Source: Natronocalculus amylovorans
GTDB lineage: Archaea > Halobacteriota > Halobacteria > Halobacteriales > Haloferacaceae
DNA: 64,000 nt
Assembly: GCF_023638035.1 (NCBI RefSeq)
Contig: NZ_JAKRVX010000001.1
Span: 434,001 to 498,000 of the forward strand
Direction: 5' to 3'
Shown here piece after piece: positions 9,115 to 18,200 of this stretch. The first letter of the stretch is position 1, and every line of letters begins with the position of its first letter. Under the pieces are notes generated by a model. That model was given only the letters and a program-made list of their open reading frames with translations. It was not told where the DNA came from and searched no databases. The translations under genes were made by a program, and so were the position numbers.

Positions 9115-10413
9115 TTATTTTTCAGGGTGTGTTCGTGCGTCGAACCCACCACGAATAAGCGGCTTTGCGATATGCCGTCGAGCACACGGGGGCACTTCAT
9201 ACCACCCAGTTTCGAGTTCGCGATTGACAGACGTTTCAATTTTTCCTGGAGCAGTTGTCCCGCACTTTCGGCATCGATAGCCAGCGTTTCGACCGGCGGA
9301 TTTCATTCGACGATCGCAGTCCGGACACGGCGGGGTGACAGCTGCAGTTTGATTGAGCGATCGAACGGCAAACTTTTCTAATTTGAGTGTTCCCTCAGTG
9401 AACTCTCCACAAACCGTTAACGCATCACCAACGCGCAGGTTTCGGACGTGGGTTCGAAACCGTTTGGTTGGCTCGAACGCAGCACACACGAGTGACTGTG
9501 GCTCTATTGACTCCTCAGTTGCGAAATGAAAAAACACGTGACCGCCCTCTTTCGTTTCCGGTGGTGACTCAACGACACCACTGAGGAGATATCCACGGCC
9601 ATGTGTAAGCGAACCAGCCGATATCGATGTCAGATGTGCGTCGGTCCCTTGGTTCGTTACAAATATCGTCGCACAGTCAACTCGCTCGCTGTCGATCTGT
9701 GCAGCAACGCGTTGGCATGCTTTGGGATCATCTCCACGAATACCGTGCAGGATGGGTCCCGGTGCACTCGGAACACACACTGCTTGATTCTCCTCACGAT
9801 CGACCGTATCCCAGACCGTTGGGTAGCCGGAATCGGCTGCAGCAAATACGGAGTCGTACGCGATGTTCCGGGGTGTCCCACATCGATCGAACTCACGGTA
9901 AGAGATATGTTCGTATGTCCACTCCTCGAATGCAGCGCCAGCACCGATCGCTGCAAGCGCTCCGATTCGGCCCCGACCGGCGACGGTACAGCCAGCTCCA
10001 GCCCATGCGTAGTGGTCATATCCATATGTGTCTGCAAGCGAAATGGCGGTCTCAATATCGTGAATCTCACGAACTGCCTGGCGACTGAATGATGCAACTT
10101 CGGGAGGGACGTTTTCTGAGGAGACGGGAGCGATGACAAGCCCAGGGCTTGTTCGTGGATCCGTGTCGATCGCAGTGCGATCGATCAACGGCTTCGCAAC
10201 TGATGCGGCCTTCGATACCGGACAGTCCGTCTCGATCGCAAGTGCAGCATTCCCTCGTGTTTTGTGTTTCACCGCAGGATTCAAACGAACCAAACGGTAG
10301 TTGTCAACAGCGTGGCCTGCAGCCTCGATTTTGCGGCCGATCTGTGTCGCGAGATACGTCGTACACATCCCGTCAACACGTGAATCGGTGTCATCGAGGC
10401 CAATAATCGTCAT
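9115..10413 (-). CDS. tiaS: tRNA(Ile2) 2-agmatinylcytidine synthetase TiaS
   Basis: TiaS attaches agmatine to C34 of the CAU anticodon of tRNA-Ile2 so that it reads AUA, an essential archaeal modification. The roughly 432-residue protein starts [21 protein letters not shown], the conserved N-terminal motif. It contains the central [20 protein letters not shown] segment, an OB-fold-like region ([12 protein letters not shown]) and a C-terminal zinc ribbon with two CxxC pairs (CPDCDRR...CRKCGTT). The ATG at 10413 has a TATA box (TTTTTATA) 21-28 bases upstream on the minus strand, which decides against the slightly longer frame. It is divergent from the HTH regulator gene. Confidence 0.93.
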   Translation of the reverse strand: MTIIGLDDTDSRVDGMCTTYLATQIGRKIEAAGHAVDNYRLVRLNPAVKHKTRGNAALAIETDCPVSKAASVAKPLIDRTAIDTDPRTSPGLVIAPVSSENVPPEVASFSRQAVREIHDIETAISLADTYGYDHYAWAGAGCTVAGRGRIGALAAIGAGAAFEEWTYEHISYREFDRCGTPRNIAYDSVFAAADSGYPTVWDTVDREENQAVCVPSAPGPILHGIRGDDPKACQRVAAQIDSERVDCATIFVTNQGTDAHLTSISAGSLTHGRGYLLSGVVESPPETKEGGHVFFHFATEESIEPQSLVCAAFEPTKRFRTHVRNLRVGDALTVCGEFTEGTLKLEKFAVRSLNQTAAVTPPCPDCDRRMKSAGRNAGYRCRKCGTTAPGKIETSVNRELETGWYEVPPCARRHIAKPLIRGGFDARTHPEK

Positions 10414-10433
10414 TGGAGACAATACCTGTTGGG

Positions 10434-10441
10434 TATAAAAA
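10434..10441 (-). promoter_or_regulatory. TATA box of tiaS
   Basis: Read on the minus strand, TTTTTATA lies 21-28 bases before the tiaS ATG. This supports the start at 10413 and a leaderless transcript. Confidence 0.6.
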
Positions 10442-10528
10442 CCGGTTTCGACTTAATACAGTGTAAAAACCGGCTTGGATATCGAAATCGCAAGAGAGCG
10501 TCCTGTTTGTTGACGGGATTGGCACAAT

Positions 10529-10537
10529 ACATATATG
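10529..10537 (+). promoter_or_regulatory. TATA-like box of the HTH regulator gene
   Basis: ACATATATG ends about 24 bases before the ATG at 10561. It indicates that the gene starts there and not further upstream. Confidence 0.5.
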
Positions 10538-10560
10538 TACGGAGAGGCTTAGGTTGCGGT

Positions 10561-11529
10561 ATGGCACGATCTGCTCTCGTCGGAAACATCGCTGCTATGT
10601 TAGGGGATGCGGGGTTCCTCGTGAGCGATCGGTGTGCAGTCAGACCGAAGAGTTTCGATCTCGCAGCGCGTCGTGGCGAGGATCTTATCCTCTTAAAGAT
10701 ACTCGGCAACATCGACGCACTCACTGCAGAAACCGGTGCAGAGCTTCGCCGTCTGGGAGAGTATCTCTCGGCGACACCGATGGTTATCGGTCTTCGGACA
10801 CGCGATGAAGATCTAAAACCGGGCGTAGTCTATTTTAGACAAGGAGTCCCAGTATTTCACCCGGAAACGGCTTATGACCTCTTTATTGAGGAGGTACCGC
10901 CACTGATCTACGCCGCACCGGGCGGGTTGTACGTTAGTATTGACGGTGATCTCCTTTCGGACGAAAGAGAACGTCGTGGATGGAGTCTTGGGCGTCTTGC
11001 CTCCGAACTAGGTGTTTCACGCAGAACCGTCTCAAAATACGAAGATGGGATGAATGCCTCGATTGAGGTTGCAATCCAGCTTGAAGATCTCTTCGATCAG
11101 CCGTTCTCAAATCCGGTCTCGGTGCTTGACGGTGCCGAAGAGGTCAGACAAGCTGATCCAACACCGGAAGATCCAGATATAGACCCCGCAGATGAGCACG
11201 TGATCACAGTGCTCACGCAAGCAGGATTTGACGTCCATCCGACGCTCCGGTCGCCGTTTAAAGCTGTGAGCGAAGATAGCGACCGCAGCGAAGGAAGTAT
11301 GCTCACTGGTCACTCCTCATTTACAAAAAGCGCAGAAAAACGGGCGAAGATCATGTCCTCGATCGGGCAAGTGACTCGAACACGATCTGTGTACTTTACC
11401 AAAGAGCGATCGAAGCGCGAATCCGTTGACGGAACAGCGATCGTTTCGTGTGAAGAGCTTGCGGCAATTGATGATCCGGATCTGATCCGTGACCTGATTC
11501 GCGAACGGGCCGCAGAACCAGAAGAATAA
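10561..11529 (+). CDS. HTH-type transcriptional regulator (archaeal conserved, Cro/C1-type HTH)
   Basis: The protein has about 322 residues. The first 130 ([23 protein letters not shown]...) resemble the nuclease-fold-like N-terminal domain of a widely conserved archaeal regulator family. A Cro/C1-type helix-turn-helix follows near 135-185 ([32 protein letters not shown]). The C-terminal half has a second copy-like domain ([25 protein letters not shown]...) of the same style as the N-terminus. Target genes are unknown. I start at the ATG at 10561, because an upstream extension to 10429 would run through the promoter region shared with tiaS. The downstream neighbour is convergent. Confidence 0.85.
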   Translation: MARSALVGNIAAMLGDAGFLVSDRCAVRPKSFDLAARRGEDLILLKILGNIDALTAETGAELRRLGEYLSATPMVIGLRTRDEDLKPGVVYFRQGVPVFHPETAYDLFIEEVPPLIYAAPGGLYVSIDGDLLSDERERRGWSLGRLASELGVSRRTVSKYEDGMNASIEVAIQLEDLFDQPFSNPVSVLDGAEEVRQADPTPEDPDIDPADEHVITVLTQAGFDVHPTLRSPFKAVSEDSDRSEGSMLTGHSSFTKSAEKRAKIMSSIGQVTRTRSVYFTKERSKRESVDGTAIVSCEELAAIDDPDLIRDLIRERAAEPEE

Positions 11530-11535
11530 CGACGG

Positions 11536-11784
11536 TTAGTTTCCGTACGTTTTGTCGAGATATTCGACGATATCACCGCTTTCTGGCATCCCATCGACAC
11601 CATTCGCCTCGTCAACGAGAACAGGGACACCGGTCTGTCCACTGATTTCTTTTACTTCCGTCCGCTCGCTGTGCGATCGAGGAACCATTTTCGACTCGTA
11701 TGCAAGCCCAAGCTCGTTGAGTTTGCTTGTGACTTTTGCACAGAACGGACAGCCAGCAACTTCGTACAGAATAAGATCTGACAT
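11536..11784 (-). CDS. Glutaredoxin-like thiol-disulfide protein
   Basis: The 82-residue protein has a thioredoxin fold. It starts with a beta strand (LILYEVAGCPFC) ending in the CPFC redox motif at about residues 12-15, a conserved TGVPVLVDEANG cis-proline segment, and a GDIVEYLDKTY C-terminal helix with the glutathione-binding-like motif. Haloarchaea use gamma-glutamylcysteine rather than glutathione, so the physiological thiol may be that one. Two adjacent ATGs exist; the second, at 11784, is chosen. It stands alone between a convergent regulator and a permease on the same strand. Confidence 0.85.
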   Translation of the reverse strand: MSDLILYEVAGCPFCAKVTSKLNELGLAYESKMVPRSHSERTEVKEISGQTGVPVLVDEANGVDGMPESGDIVEYLDKTYGN

Positions 11785-11866
11785 CAATCATGAGTAAGAC
11801 ACGGACTCATTTGAATCCCGCGGGGACGTGCAACAGTTGTGCACGTCAAAAAAGCGTAGCGTGCGC

Positions 11867-13264
11867 TTAGGCAAGCGCGCCGAATCGAACCGCAAAGTAG
11901 CCGACACACGCGAGTGCCATGACCCACTGGAATGGGTGAATCTGATCAGTCCGGCCAGCCGCAAGCGAGACGATCGGGTAGGCGAGAATACCGGCTGCAA
12001 TACCGTATGCGATCGAGGATGTGAGCGGCATGATCATGATCGTTAGGCCGGCAGGGACTGCATGGGTAACATCGTCCCAGGCAATCTCAACGACGTTTCG
12101 GAGCATCATCACCGCGACAACAACGAGTGCAACGTATGGTGCAAAGGATGGAATAACCGAAAGCAGTGGAACGACTGCGAGTGCAATCAAGAAAAAGAGT
12201 GCGACAAACAGTGCAGTCAATCCAGTTCGACCACCTTCACCAATTCCGGCTGCGGATTCAATGTATGTTGTGACGGTTGAGGTTCCGAGTGCACCACCAA
12301 CAGTGGTACCGACTGCATCGGCCATCAGTGGTTTGTCAATATCTTCGAGGTCCCCGGATTCGTCTGTCATATCTGCTGCTTGTCCGAGTCCAGTAAGCGT
12401 CCCTGCGGTGTCGAAGAAGTCGACAAAGAAGAACGTGAAGATGACAAGGGCAAACGTGAGCGCTTCAATGTTCTGGAAGCCCTCAATAAATGCACCAGCA
12501 AGCGGTGTGATATCGTAGGATGCGAGATCGTAGGTGACGCCATCAAATCCTGGTGCGAAGGTGGCAGTATCTACGAGCCCTTGTTCGCCACCACCCTCAC
12601 GTGCAGTGATACCAACTGCGGATGCAATATATGCTGCAACACTAGTGAGGAGAATACCGACAACGATCGCACCACGAACACCGCGTGCCCACAGTGCGAA
12701 GGTGAGAAGAATACCGATGACTGCAAGTATCGCAACTGGATCCGTTGCAATGACCGGGTTGATACTCACTGTTTCGGTAATAATCCGCATCTGTTCAAGA
12801 CCAATCAACGCAAGGAAGAGACCAATACCGGCTGCAACAGAGAGTTTGACTGGTTCTGGGAAGAGTTTAATTACGTACTCACGTGCACCAATGGCAGTAA
12901 GTAAAATGAAGAGAATACCTTCAATGAAGACTGCAGCCAATGCGGTCTGCCATGGAATTCCTAGCTCAAGTACAACGACCACAAAGAATGCATTGAGGCC
13001 CATTCCGGGAGCAAGCCCAAATGGGAGATCAGCATAGAATGCCATTACAAGCATTGCAACGATCGATGCAATGATTGTGACAACCGCAAGGAGTTGGAAT
13101 GTGTTCTCTCCGACATCGATCGCTGCAGAGAGAATAGCAGGGTTCACCACGATGATATACGACATCGTGAGGAATGTTGTTAGCCCGGCGATGAGCTCGG
13201 TGCTAAAGTCGCTACCGCGCTCTTGCACGTTGAAGTAGTTTGAAAGGGTATCAGTAATCCCCAT
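11867..13264 (-). CDS. NCS2-family nucleobase permease (AzgA-like)
   Basis: This integral membrane transporter of about 465 residues has a dozen or more hydrophobic segments. N-terminal SNYFNVQERGSDFSTELIAGLTTFLTMSYI and PAILS are typical of the guanine/hypoxanthine branch (AzgA-like). LPFGLAPGMGLNAFF and VDFFDTAGTLTGLGQAADM are the conserved substrate and half-helix motifs. Probable job: proton-coupled uptake of purine bases. I use the ATG at 13264 (MGITDTLSNYF). It lies downstream of an HTH-phosphoribosyltransferase gene on the same strand, which suggests joint uptake and control of purine salvage. Arms ACACGTTT and AAACGTGT flank its promoter region. Confidence 0.88.
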   Translation of the reverse strand: MGITDTLSNYFNVQERGSDFSTELIAGLTTFLTMSYIIVVNPAILSAAIDVGENTFQLLAVVTIIASIVAMLVMAFYADLPFGLAPGMGLNAFFVVVVLELGIPWQTALAAVFIEGILFILLTAIGAREYVIKLFPEPVKLSVAAGIGLFLALIGLEQMRIITETVSINPVIATDPVAILAVIGILLTFALWARGVRGAIVVGILLTSVAAYIASAVGITAREGGGEQGLVDTATFAPGFDGVTYDLASYDITPLAGAFIEGFQNIEALTFALVIFTFFFVDFFDTAGTLTGLGQAADMTDESGDLEDIDKPLMADAVGTTVGGALGTSTVTTYIESAAGIGEGGRTGLTALFVALFFLIALAVVPLLSVIPSFAPYVALVVVAVMMLRNVVEIAWDDVTHAVPAGLTIMIMPLTSSIAYGIAAGILAYPIVSLAAGRTDQIHPFQWVMALACVGYFAVRFGALA

Positions 13265-13267
13265 AGT

Positions 13268-13319
13268 ACACGTTTGAGCATATTTGAGAAAATGCACTTA
13301 AGCATTACCATAAACGTGT
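13268..13319 (-). promoter_or_regulatory. Inverted repeat flanking the permease promoter
   Basis: ACACGTTT at 13268-13275 and its exact reverse complement AAACGTGT at 13312-13319 are separated by 36 bases that should contain the promoter of the permease gene. A related GAACGTGT lies at 13364-13371 against the end of the HTH-phosphoribosyltransferase gene. It could be a regulator binding site, with the adjacent HTH-phosphoribosyltransferase as an obvious candidate. This is inference. Confidence 0.35.
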
Positions 13320-13371
13320 GTAAAATTGCGTATTAGACACCAATAAAAGAGACAAATATACACGAACGTGT

Positions 13372-14085
13372 TTATTCAAAGGTGGATAGTGCACCAACTG
13401 GGGCGTCAGTTAGTTCCCGTGCACGACTCATTCCCTTATCACCAACTGCAATAAGCGCAAATACTCCTGAAACGTCAGTCTCAGCCTGTTGTGCAATATC
13501 TAAAAGTAGTTCTTGTGTCTCACCTGATCGGATGAGGTCATCAACAATGAGCACAGTATCCCCTGAGGAGAGTGCCCGAGCAGGAAGATAGTACGTCAGC
13601 TCAATTCCAGACGCAAGGCGTTGTCGAGCTTCGATGAACTCTTCGACAGCGGTCTCTTTTGACTTTTTTGCGTATGCAAGTTTCGCATCAAAGTAACTTG
13701 CCATCGCTGCACCGAGCGTAATACCATCGGTTGCGGCAGTCAGAATGACGTCGGGGCGATCGAATCCAAAGCTATCAGCAGCAACAGGAGCAACGAGGTC
13801 GAGAAATGACTGGTCAAAAACAGCACCAGAGTTATCCACGTATCCCTCATCATCGAACTCAATTCGGGCTTCGAGTTCGTCCGAGAGTGCATCACGCCCA
13901 ACGCCGTTGACTACTTCACGTGCTCGTTCAGTGCCAGGAAGGACATGTCCATTGACGTACCGATTGAGATCGCCGGCTGGGAGTGATGTTACCTCTGAAA
14001 GCTCATCATACGTTCGCGTTTCTTTCAGCATCCGCAAGACAGCAACCGCCTGCAGTTGAAGGGCTGCCTTCTCAGCTCTGTTCAT
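13372..14085 (-). CDS. HTH-phosphoribosyltransferase protein, purine-linked
   Basis: The protein has 237 residues. The N-terminal 80 form a helix-turn-helix-like domain (ALQLQAVAVLRMLKETRTYDELSEVTSLPAGDLNRYVNGHVLPGTERA). The rest is a type I phosphoribosyltransferase domain with the PRPP-binding motif VLIVDDLIRSGET and the loop DVILTAATDGITLG. The layout recalls bacterial PurR, where the same kind of fusion represses purine genes in a PRPP-responsive way, but it could also be an active purine salvage enzyme. It lies directly upstream of the AzgA-like permease on the same strand, 107 bases apart, so a purine role is likely. Regulator versus enzyme cannot be decided from sequence. Confidence 0.8.
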   Translation of the reverse strand: MNRAEKAALQLQAVAVLRMLKETRTYDELSEVTSLPAGDLNRYVNGHVLPGTERAREVVNGVGRDALSDELEARIEFDDEGYVDNSGAVFDQSFLDLVAPVAADSFGFDRPDVILTAATDGITLGAAMASYFDAKLAYAKKSKETAVEEFIEARQRLASGIELTYYLPARALSSGDTVLIVDDLIRSGETQELLLDIAQQAETDVSGVFALIAVGDKGMSRARELTDAPVGALSTFE

Positions 14086-14184
14086 ATCATGAATGTGTGT
14101 ATTACGTAAGTATGAACACTTCGATATAGAAAAATCAGTATCTGATCAAATATGTGTATGACAATAGATAACGGTGATCAAACA

Positions 14185-15027
14185 CTACCGCTCTCGAACA
14201 ATCACAAACTCTGCAAGGTCACGAAGGTAGCCGCGTGCATCGGTTTGGGATACACCCGTTGCATCAAGTGCGGCCAACGCTTGCTCAGATTGATGTTTTG
14301 CTCGTTCGTTTGCCTCTTCTGGGGTGAGATCAGTTATTTGGACGAGCGATGGACGCTCCATTGCAGCATCATGTCCTGCTGGCTTGCCGAGGTCAGATGC
14401 TGTTGCAGTTGCATCAAGCACGTCGTCTCGGATTTGGAATGCGATACCAACGCGTTCTGCGTACTCTCCAAACGTTTCAACGGTAAATGGATCCGCTCCG
14501 CCCGCAACAGCCCCCAACTCGGCTGCAGCACGGAACAGCGCACCTGTTTTCCGGCGAGCAAGTGTCATATACTCCGCTTCGTTCGTTGGTCGCGCAACAA
14601 GTTCTGTTGCCTCTCCTTCGCCGAGTTCAACCATCGACTCCGCAACAATCTGCATTGCTTGTTCATTCGAAGAAAAGAGCGAGAACGCTTCTCCAAGCAG
14701 TCCGTCGCTTGCAATAATTGCAGGTCCATAGCCATACTCTGCCCATGCACTCGGTGTTCCACGGCGAATGTCCGATCGATCGATAATGTCGTCAATCACA
14801 AGCGATGCATTATGCACAAGTTCAACACCGACCGCAAAGTCCACGGCATCCTCTGGGGTGCCACCAACTGATTCACACACTAAGATTGTGACTGCAGGAC
14901 GGACCCGTTTCCCTCCTGCGAGCACGACGTGGCCTAGCTCATCGGAGAGTGCATCCGGGTCGACAGCGTCGATCACGGATTCGAGCCGATCGTTTACCAT
15001 CGCGACCCGTGATTCCAGATACTCCAT
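14185..15027 (-). CDS. Polyprenyl diphosphate synthase
   Basis: This trans-type isoprenyl diphosphate synthase of about 280 residues has the two aspartate-rich motifs VIDDIIDRSDIRRG and FQIRDDVLDAT, plus the basic segment LAGGKRVRPAVTIL. These enzymes condense isopentenyl diphosphate to C20 or longer chains for archaeal ether lipids, carotenoids or quinone tails; the chain length cannot be told here. The ATG at 15027 (MEYLESRVAMVND) is preferred to TTG at 15054. Upstream are the ETF genes on the same strand, 65 bases away, possibly with a separate promoter. Confidence 0.87.
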   Translation of the reverse strand: MEYLESRVAMVNDRLESVIDAVDPDALSDELGHVVLAGGKRVRPAVTILVCESVGGTPEDAVDFAVGVELVHNASLVIDDIIDRSDIRRGTPSAWAEYGYGPAIIASDGLLGEAFSLFSSNEQAMQIVAESMVELGEGEATELVARPTNEAEYMTLARRKTGALFRAAAELGAVAGGADPFTVETFGEYAERVGIAFQIRDDVLDATATASDLGKPAGHDAAMERPSLVQITDLTPEEANERAKHQSEQALAALDATGVSQTDARGYLRDLAEFVIVRER

Positions 15028-15091
15028 TGTCGGATCTACGGGTGTGAACGGCAAGTAGGTGACGGATCAAAATGGATACTGGGCGCGCTAG

Positions 15092-16048
15092 TTAGCTGCT
15101 AAATTCATCAATCAGTACTGGAACCACGTCAAAAAGATCGCCAACAATACCATAGTCCGCGATGTCGAATATCGGTGCATTCGGATCGGTATTGATTGCA
15201 ATAATTGTATCAGAGCCTTTCATTCCGGCGACGTGTTGAACCGCACCGGAGATACCAACTGCAAGATAGATGTCGGGTGTGACAACTTTTCCTGATTGCC
15301 CAACCTGACGATTCTTTGGGAGCCAGCCATTATCAACGATCGGTCGAGACGAAGACAGTGTCGCACCAAGTGCAGCCGCCAACTCTTCGATGAGTTCAAT
15401 ATTTTCTTCGTCTTCAATACCTCGACCAACAGAGACAAGAATATCTGCATCGGTGATATCGACATCTCCGCCACCGACCTCTTCGAATCCAGTTACCGTC
15501 GATCGAACAGCGGATTCATCGATCGAGACCTCGAACGGCTCAACTGGTGCACTACCGTTTCCTTTTGCTTGCGGCCATTCTGCGCCACGGATTGTCACTG
15601 CAAACGGCTCTGTAGCAACGTCAACTGTCGTTTCGACTTTTGAGCCATACATCTCACGTGCGACAGAGAGCGTCTCATTATAAGAGATTCCGATCGCGTC
15701 AGTGACAAGCGGAAGCGAAAGGCGATTTGCCACTGCAGGCGCATAATCAAGCCCGTTAACGCTGTTTGGCATCAGTATCGCCGTCGGTGCAAGCTCGTCA
15801 AAGAGCGCCTCAATTGCTTGCACGTACACATCGTGATTGAACTCCTCACCGTGAGCAACCGTGTAGACGGTATCAACGCCTTCCCGATCGAGTTCGGTAG
15901 CAAATTTCTCGACATCCCCTGAGATGACCGCAACGTGTAGCGAGCCGCCAAGATCAGCTGCGAGATCAGCACCTGCGGAGATAAGCTCAAAGCTTATATC
16001 ACGGAGCTGTCCGCGTCGATGATCTACGACTGCAAGAACGTCGCTCAT
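15092..16048 (-). CDS. etfA: Electron transfer flavoprotein subunit alpha
   Basis: The 318-residue protein has an N-terminal nucleotide-binding-like domain and the C-terminal FAD-binding domain with VSVGRGIEDEENIELIEELAAALGATLSSSRPIVDNGWLPKNRQVGQ, the family signature, and GISGAVQHVAGMKGSDTIIAINTDPNAPIFDIADYGIVGD. ETF shuttles electrons from acyl-CoA and other dehydrogenases to the quinone pool. Its start overlaps the end of etfB by four bases, so the heterodimer is made from one coupled message. No dehydrogenase gene is adjacent. Confidence 0.95.
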   Translation of the reverse strand: MSDVLAVVDHRRGQLRDISFELISAGADLAADLGGSLHVAVISGDVEKFATELDREGVDTVYTVAHGEEFNHDVYVQAIEALFDELAPTAILMPNSVNGLDYAPAVANRLSLPLVTDAIGISYNETLSVAREMYGSKVETTVDVATEPFAVTIRGAEWPQAKGNGSAPVEPFEVSIDESAVRSTVTGFEEVGGGDVDITDADILVSVGRGIEDEENIELIEELAAALGATLSSSRPIVDNGWLPKNRQVGQSGKVVTPDIYLAVGISGAVQHVAGMKGSDTIIAINTDPNAPIFDIADYGIVGDLFDVVPVLIDEFSS

Positions 16049-16839
16049 TGTGCACCCACCCCCTTCTCACGGAGGACGCTTGCAAGGCTAGCTGCTGCAG
16101 CATCTGCATCACCCTCAAATAGTTCAACATCTGACTCACTTTCTGGCTCATACATATCAGTAAGGGTAATTTGGCTCTCGACCGCGCCCTCGTCCAATCC
16201 AAGGTCATCGAGTGTCTGCTGTGCGATCTCCTTTCGTTGTGCCATCCGAATGCCACGGAGACTTGCATAGCGCGGCTCATTGATACCAGTCTGGATCGTC
16301 AACACCGCAGGAAGCTCAACGTCAGTCAGCTCTTCGACACCACCCTCGAGCTCGCGCCGCACGTGAGCAACACCCGCGTCTGCATCGAGATCAAGCGCAT
16401 TGACAACAGCAGCCCACTCATATCCTGCTGCGTCGGCCACAGAGACTCCCGTTGCACCGAAGGAATCATCGTGTGCCTGAACGCCGGTAAGGATCAAATC
16501 CGGCTCTTCTTCGGCGATGATCGCGTTGAAGATCTCGGTTTTTGCATTGACATCGAGGAGATCCACCGATGCAAGTGTGTCATCCCACACGCGAATCCCT
16601 CGATCGACACCTTTGGCAAGTGCCATCCGAATGGTTTCTTCGCATCGTTCAGGGCCGATAGTCGCAGAAACAACCTCTACATCGTCTCCTGCCTCAGCCA
16701 GTTGGACTGCGGTTTCAATCGCATAGTCGTCCCACTCGTTGAGGTCATATTCGAGGAACCGATCATCGATCCGGGTTCCATCCAGAACAAAGTCTTCCTC
16801 GACTTCGGCAACCTCTTTTACAGTGACGAGAACCTTCAT
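16045..16839 (-). CDS. etfB: Electron transfer flavoprotein subunit beta
   Basis: The 264-residue protein opens MKVLVTVKEVAEVEEDFVL and carries NEWDDYAIETAVQLAEAGDDVEVVSATIGPERCEETIRMALAKGVDRGIRV, typical of ETF beta. The C-terminal LPAVLTIQTGINEPRYASLRGIRMAQRKEI is the family signature. It binds AMP and contacts the electron donor in the ETF dimer. The gene overlaps etfA by four bases and comes first in the operon. Two ATGs are adjacent (16842 and 16839); I use the second. Confidence 0.95.
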   Translation of the reverse strand: MKVLVTVKEVAEVEEDFVLDGTRIDDRFLEYDLNEWDDYAIETAVQLAEAGDDVEVVSATIGPERCEETIRMALAKGVDRGIRVWDDTLASVDLLDVNAKTEIFNAIIAEEEPDLILTGVQAHDDSFGATGVSVADAAGYEWAAVVNALDLDADAGVAHVRRELEGGVEELTDVELPAVLTIQTGINEPRYASLRGIRMAQRKEIAQQTLDDLGLDEGAVESQITLTDMYEPESESDVELFEGDADAAAASLASVLREKGVGAQ

Positions 16840-16916
16840 CATCGTTTGGGTTGGTCACTTGGGCTGTAAACAGTTTCGAAATGGCCGATTAACTCTGACG
16901 TGAGAGTTTCCCAAGG

Positions 16917-18059
16917 TTACTGGTCGGTCTGGTTGTCAGCATCGTACTCTGGGAGTGAAATGAGATTCTCACGACCTAATCTGAGTTTCTCAATCTGATC
17001 GTCGGATTCCATGGCAGAGAGAAGTTGCGACACCTTTGCATCTGACCAGCCAGTCTCTTTCACGATCATTGCCTGCCTCATTCGGCCACCATTCAGTTCT
17101 AAAAGACGCTCAACACGCTCCTCGTCGGAGAGGAGTGAGAGGTCTTCCTCCGGTTTATTTTCCACATCTGGGGGCGCAGTTGACTGCTCACCAGACGTCT
17201 CTGACGGTGTTCCGGTCGAGTCCATGCCGTGTTCATTCCGTGAGGAAGAGGACTGTGTTTGGTCCGATGAAATGAATGGAATTGGCGTGTTTCGGTTGCG
17301 AAGAAGCAATGCGCCGACAAGCACAGCAACAGTAACAACGACACCTGCGAACAGCAATCCCCACGTGCCAAACACCCCGTCTGGATTTGCTGGGCCAATC
17401 GTATTCTGCTCAAACGTCATTGAAATATGTTCTTCCCGATCGAAGACGTGTGGACCTTCTTGAACAACGGTATTCTCCTCAAATGAAACGGACGATCGGA
17501 CAATCGAGTATCCTTCAGGTGCGGTAATCTGTAGTTCTTGATTATCTCCGAGTGTTCGGAGCCACCGGTCATCCTCACCCAATTCAAATGCATCATCAAG
17601 TACCAGCCGCGATCCGTCTTCTGAAAGGAACTCAGTCCAGACAAACTCCAGAGTCAATGTCCCAACGGACCCGTCAAGAGACGCAGACCGGGAAACGGAC
17701 TCGATCTCCATTTGGCGATCCGTTTCGGATGCTGATAATGCTGCGAAATTCTCGAATGTGGATACTTGAGGACCAACGGTAGGGTTTCCGGATTCAAACT
17801 CTTCGGCAAGCTCTTCAAATGTAGCGATCTCTTCGTCTGACTCAAGCTCGTACTGTATTTGAACCTCCCAACTGGCGCTTCGATCGGCACTCAGTTGGAT
17901 ACTGATCTGTGTTTGCGGAGAGATATCAGAGACAGTTAGCTCGGAAGACATCGTCGTGGACGTGTCGTCGGAGATCGTCGCGGCAGAACTTGCGACAGCA
18001 ACGCCACCAAAGAGGGCGAAAGTTGCAAGGAGGGCAACAAAGAGGGGTATACGCCGCAT
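16917..18059 (-). CDS. Membrane-anchored winged-helix regulator with extracytoplasmic domain
   Basis: The protein has about 380 residues: an N-terminal signal or anchor (MRRIPLFVALLATFALFGGVAVASS), an external region of about 210 residues rich in beta structure, one membrane helix (GTWGLLFAGVVVTVAVLVGALLLR), an acidic/serine linker and a C-terminal winged-helix domain (SLLSDEERVERLLELNGGRMRQAMIVKETGWSDAKVSQLLSAMESDDQIEKLRLGRENLISL). This is a one-component design: an outside sensor fused to a cytoplasmic DNA-binding domain. Families like it are known in haloarchaea but ligands and targets are not. The divergent neighbour codes for a secreted protein and is the obvious candidate target. The ATG at 18059 gives the cleanest signal sequence. 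Confidence 0.8.
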   Translation of the reverse strand: MRRIPLFVALLATFALFGGVAVASSAATISDDTSTTMSSELTVSDISPQTQISIQLSADRSASWEVQIQYELESDEEIATFEELAEEFESGNPTVGPQVSTFENFAALSASETDRQMEIESVSRSASLDGSVGTLTLEFVWTEFLSEDGSRLVLDDAFELGEDDRWLRTLGDNQELQITAPEGYSIVRSSVSFEENTVVQEGPHVFDREEHISMTFEQNTIGPANPDGVFGTWGLLFAGVVVTVAVLVGALLLRNRNTPIPFISSDQTQSSSSRNEHGMDSTGTPSETSGEQSTAPPDVENKPEEDLSLLSDEERVERLLELNGGRMRQAMIVKETGWSDAKVSQLLSAMESDDQIEKLRLGRENLISLPEYDADNQTDQ

Positions 18060-18200
18060 GTCTGGAAACTCACATTCGCTTGGCAAAACGCTTTCTATCA
18101 GGCAACTGCACCGTGAGATTGTCAGTCAGGAGTGAGAGTCGACTCGAGTAGATCAGTAGTAGATGGATTTTTTGGTACTGCCGTGCAACGCTTGATCCAG

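Noticed and set aside
10429-10560. N-terminal extension of the HTH regulator
   Set aside because: It passes through the divergent promoter region with tiaS; a good TATA box sits just before the ATG at 10561.
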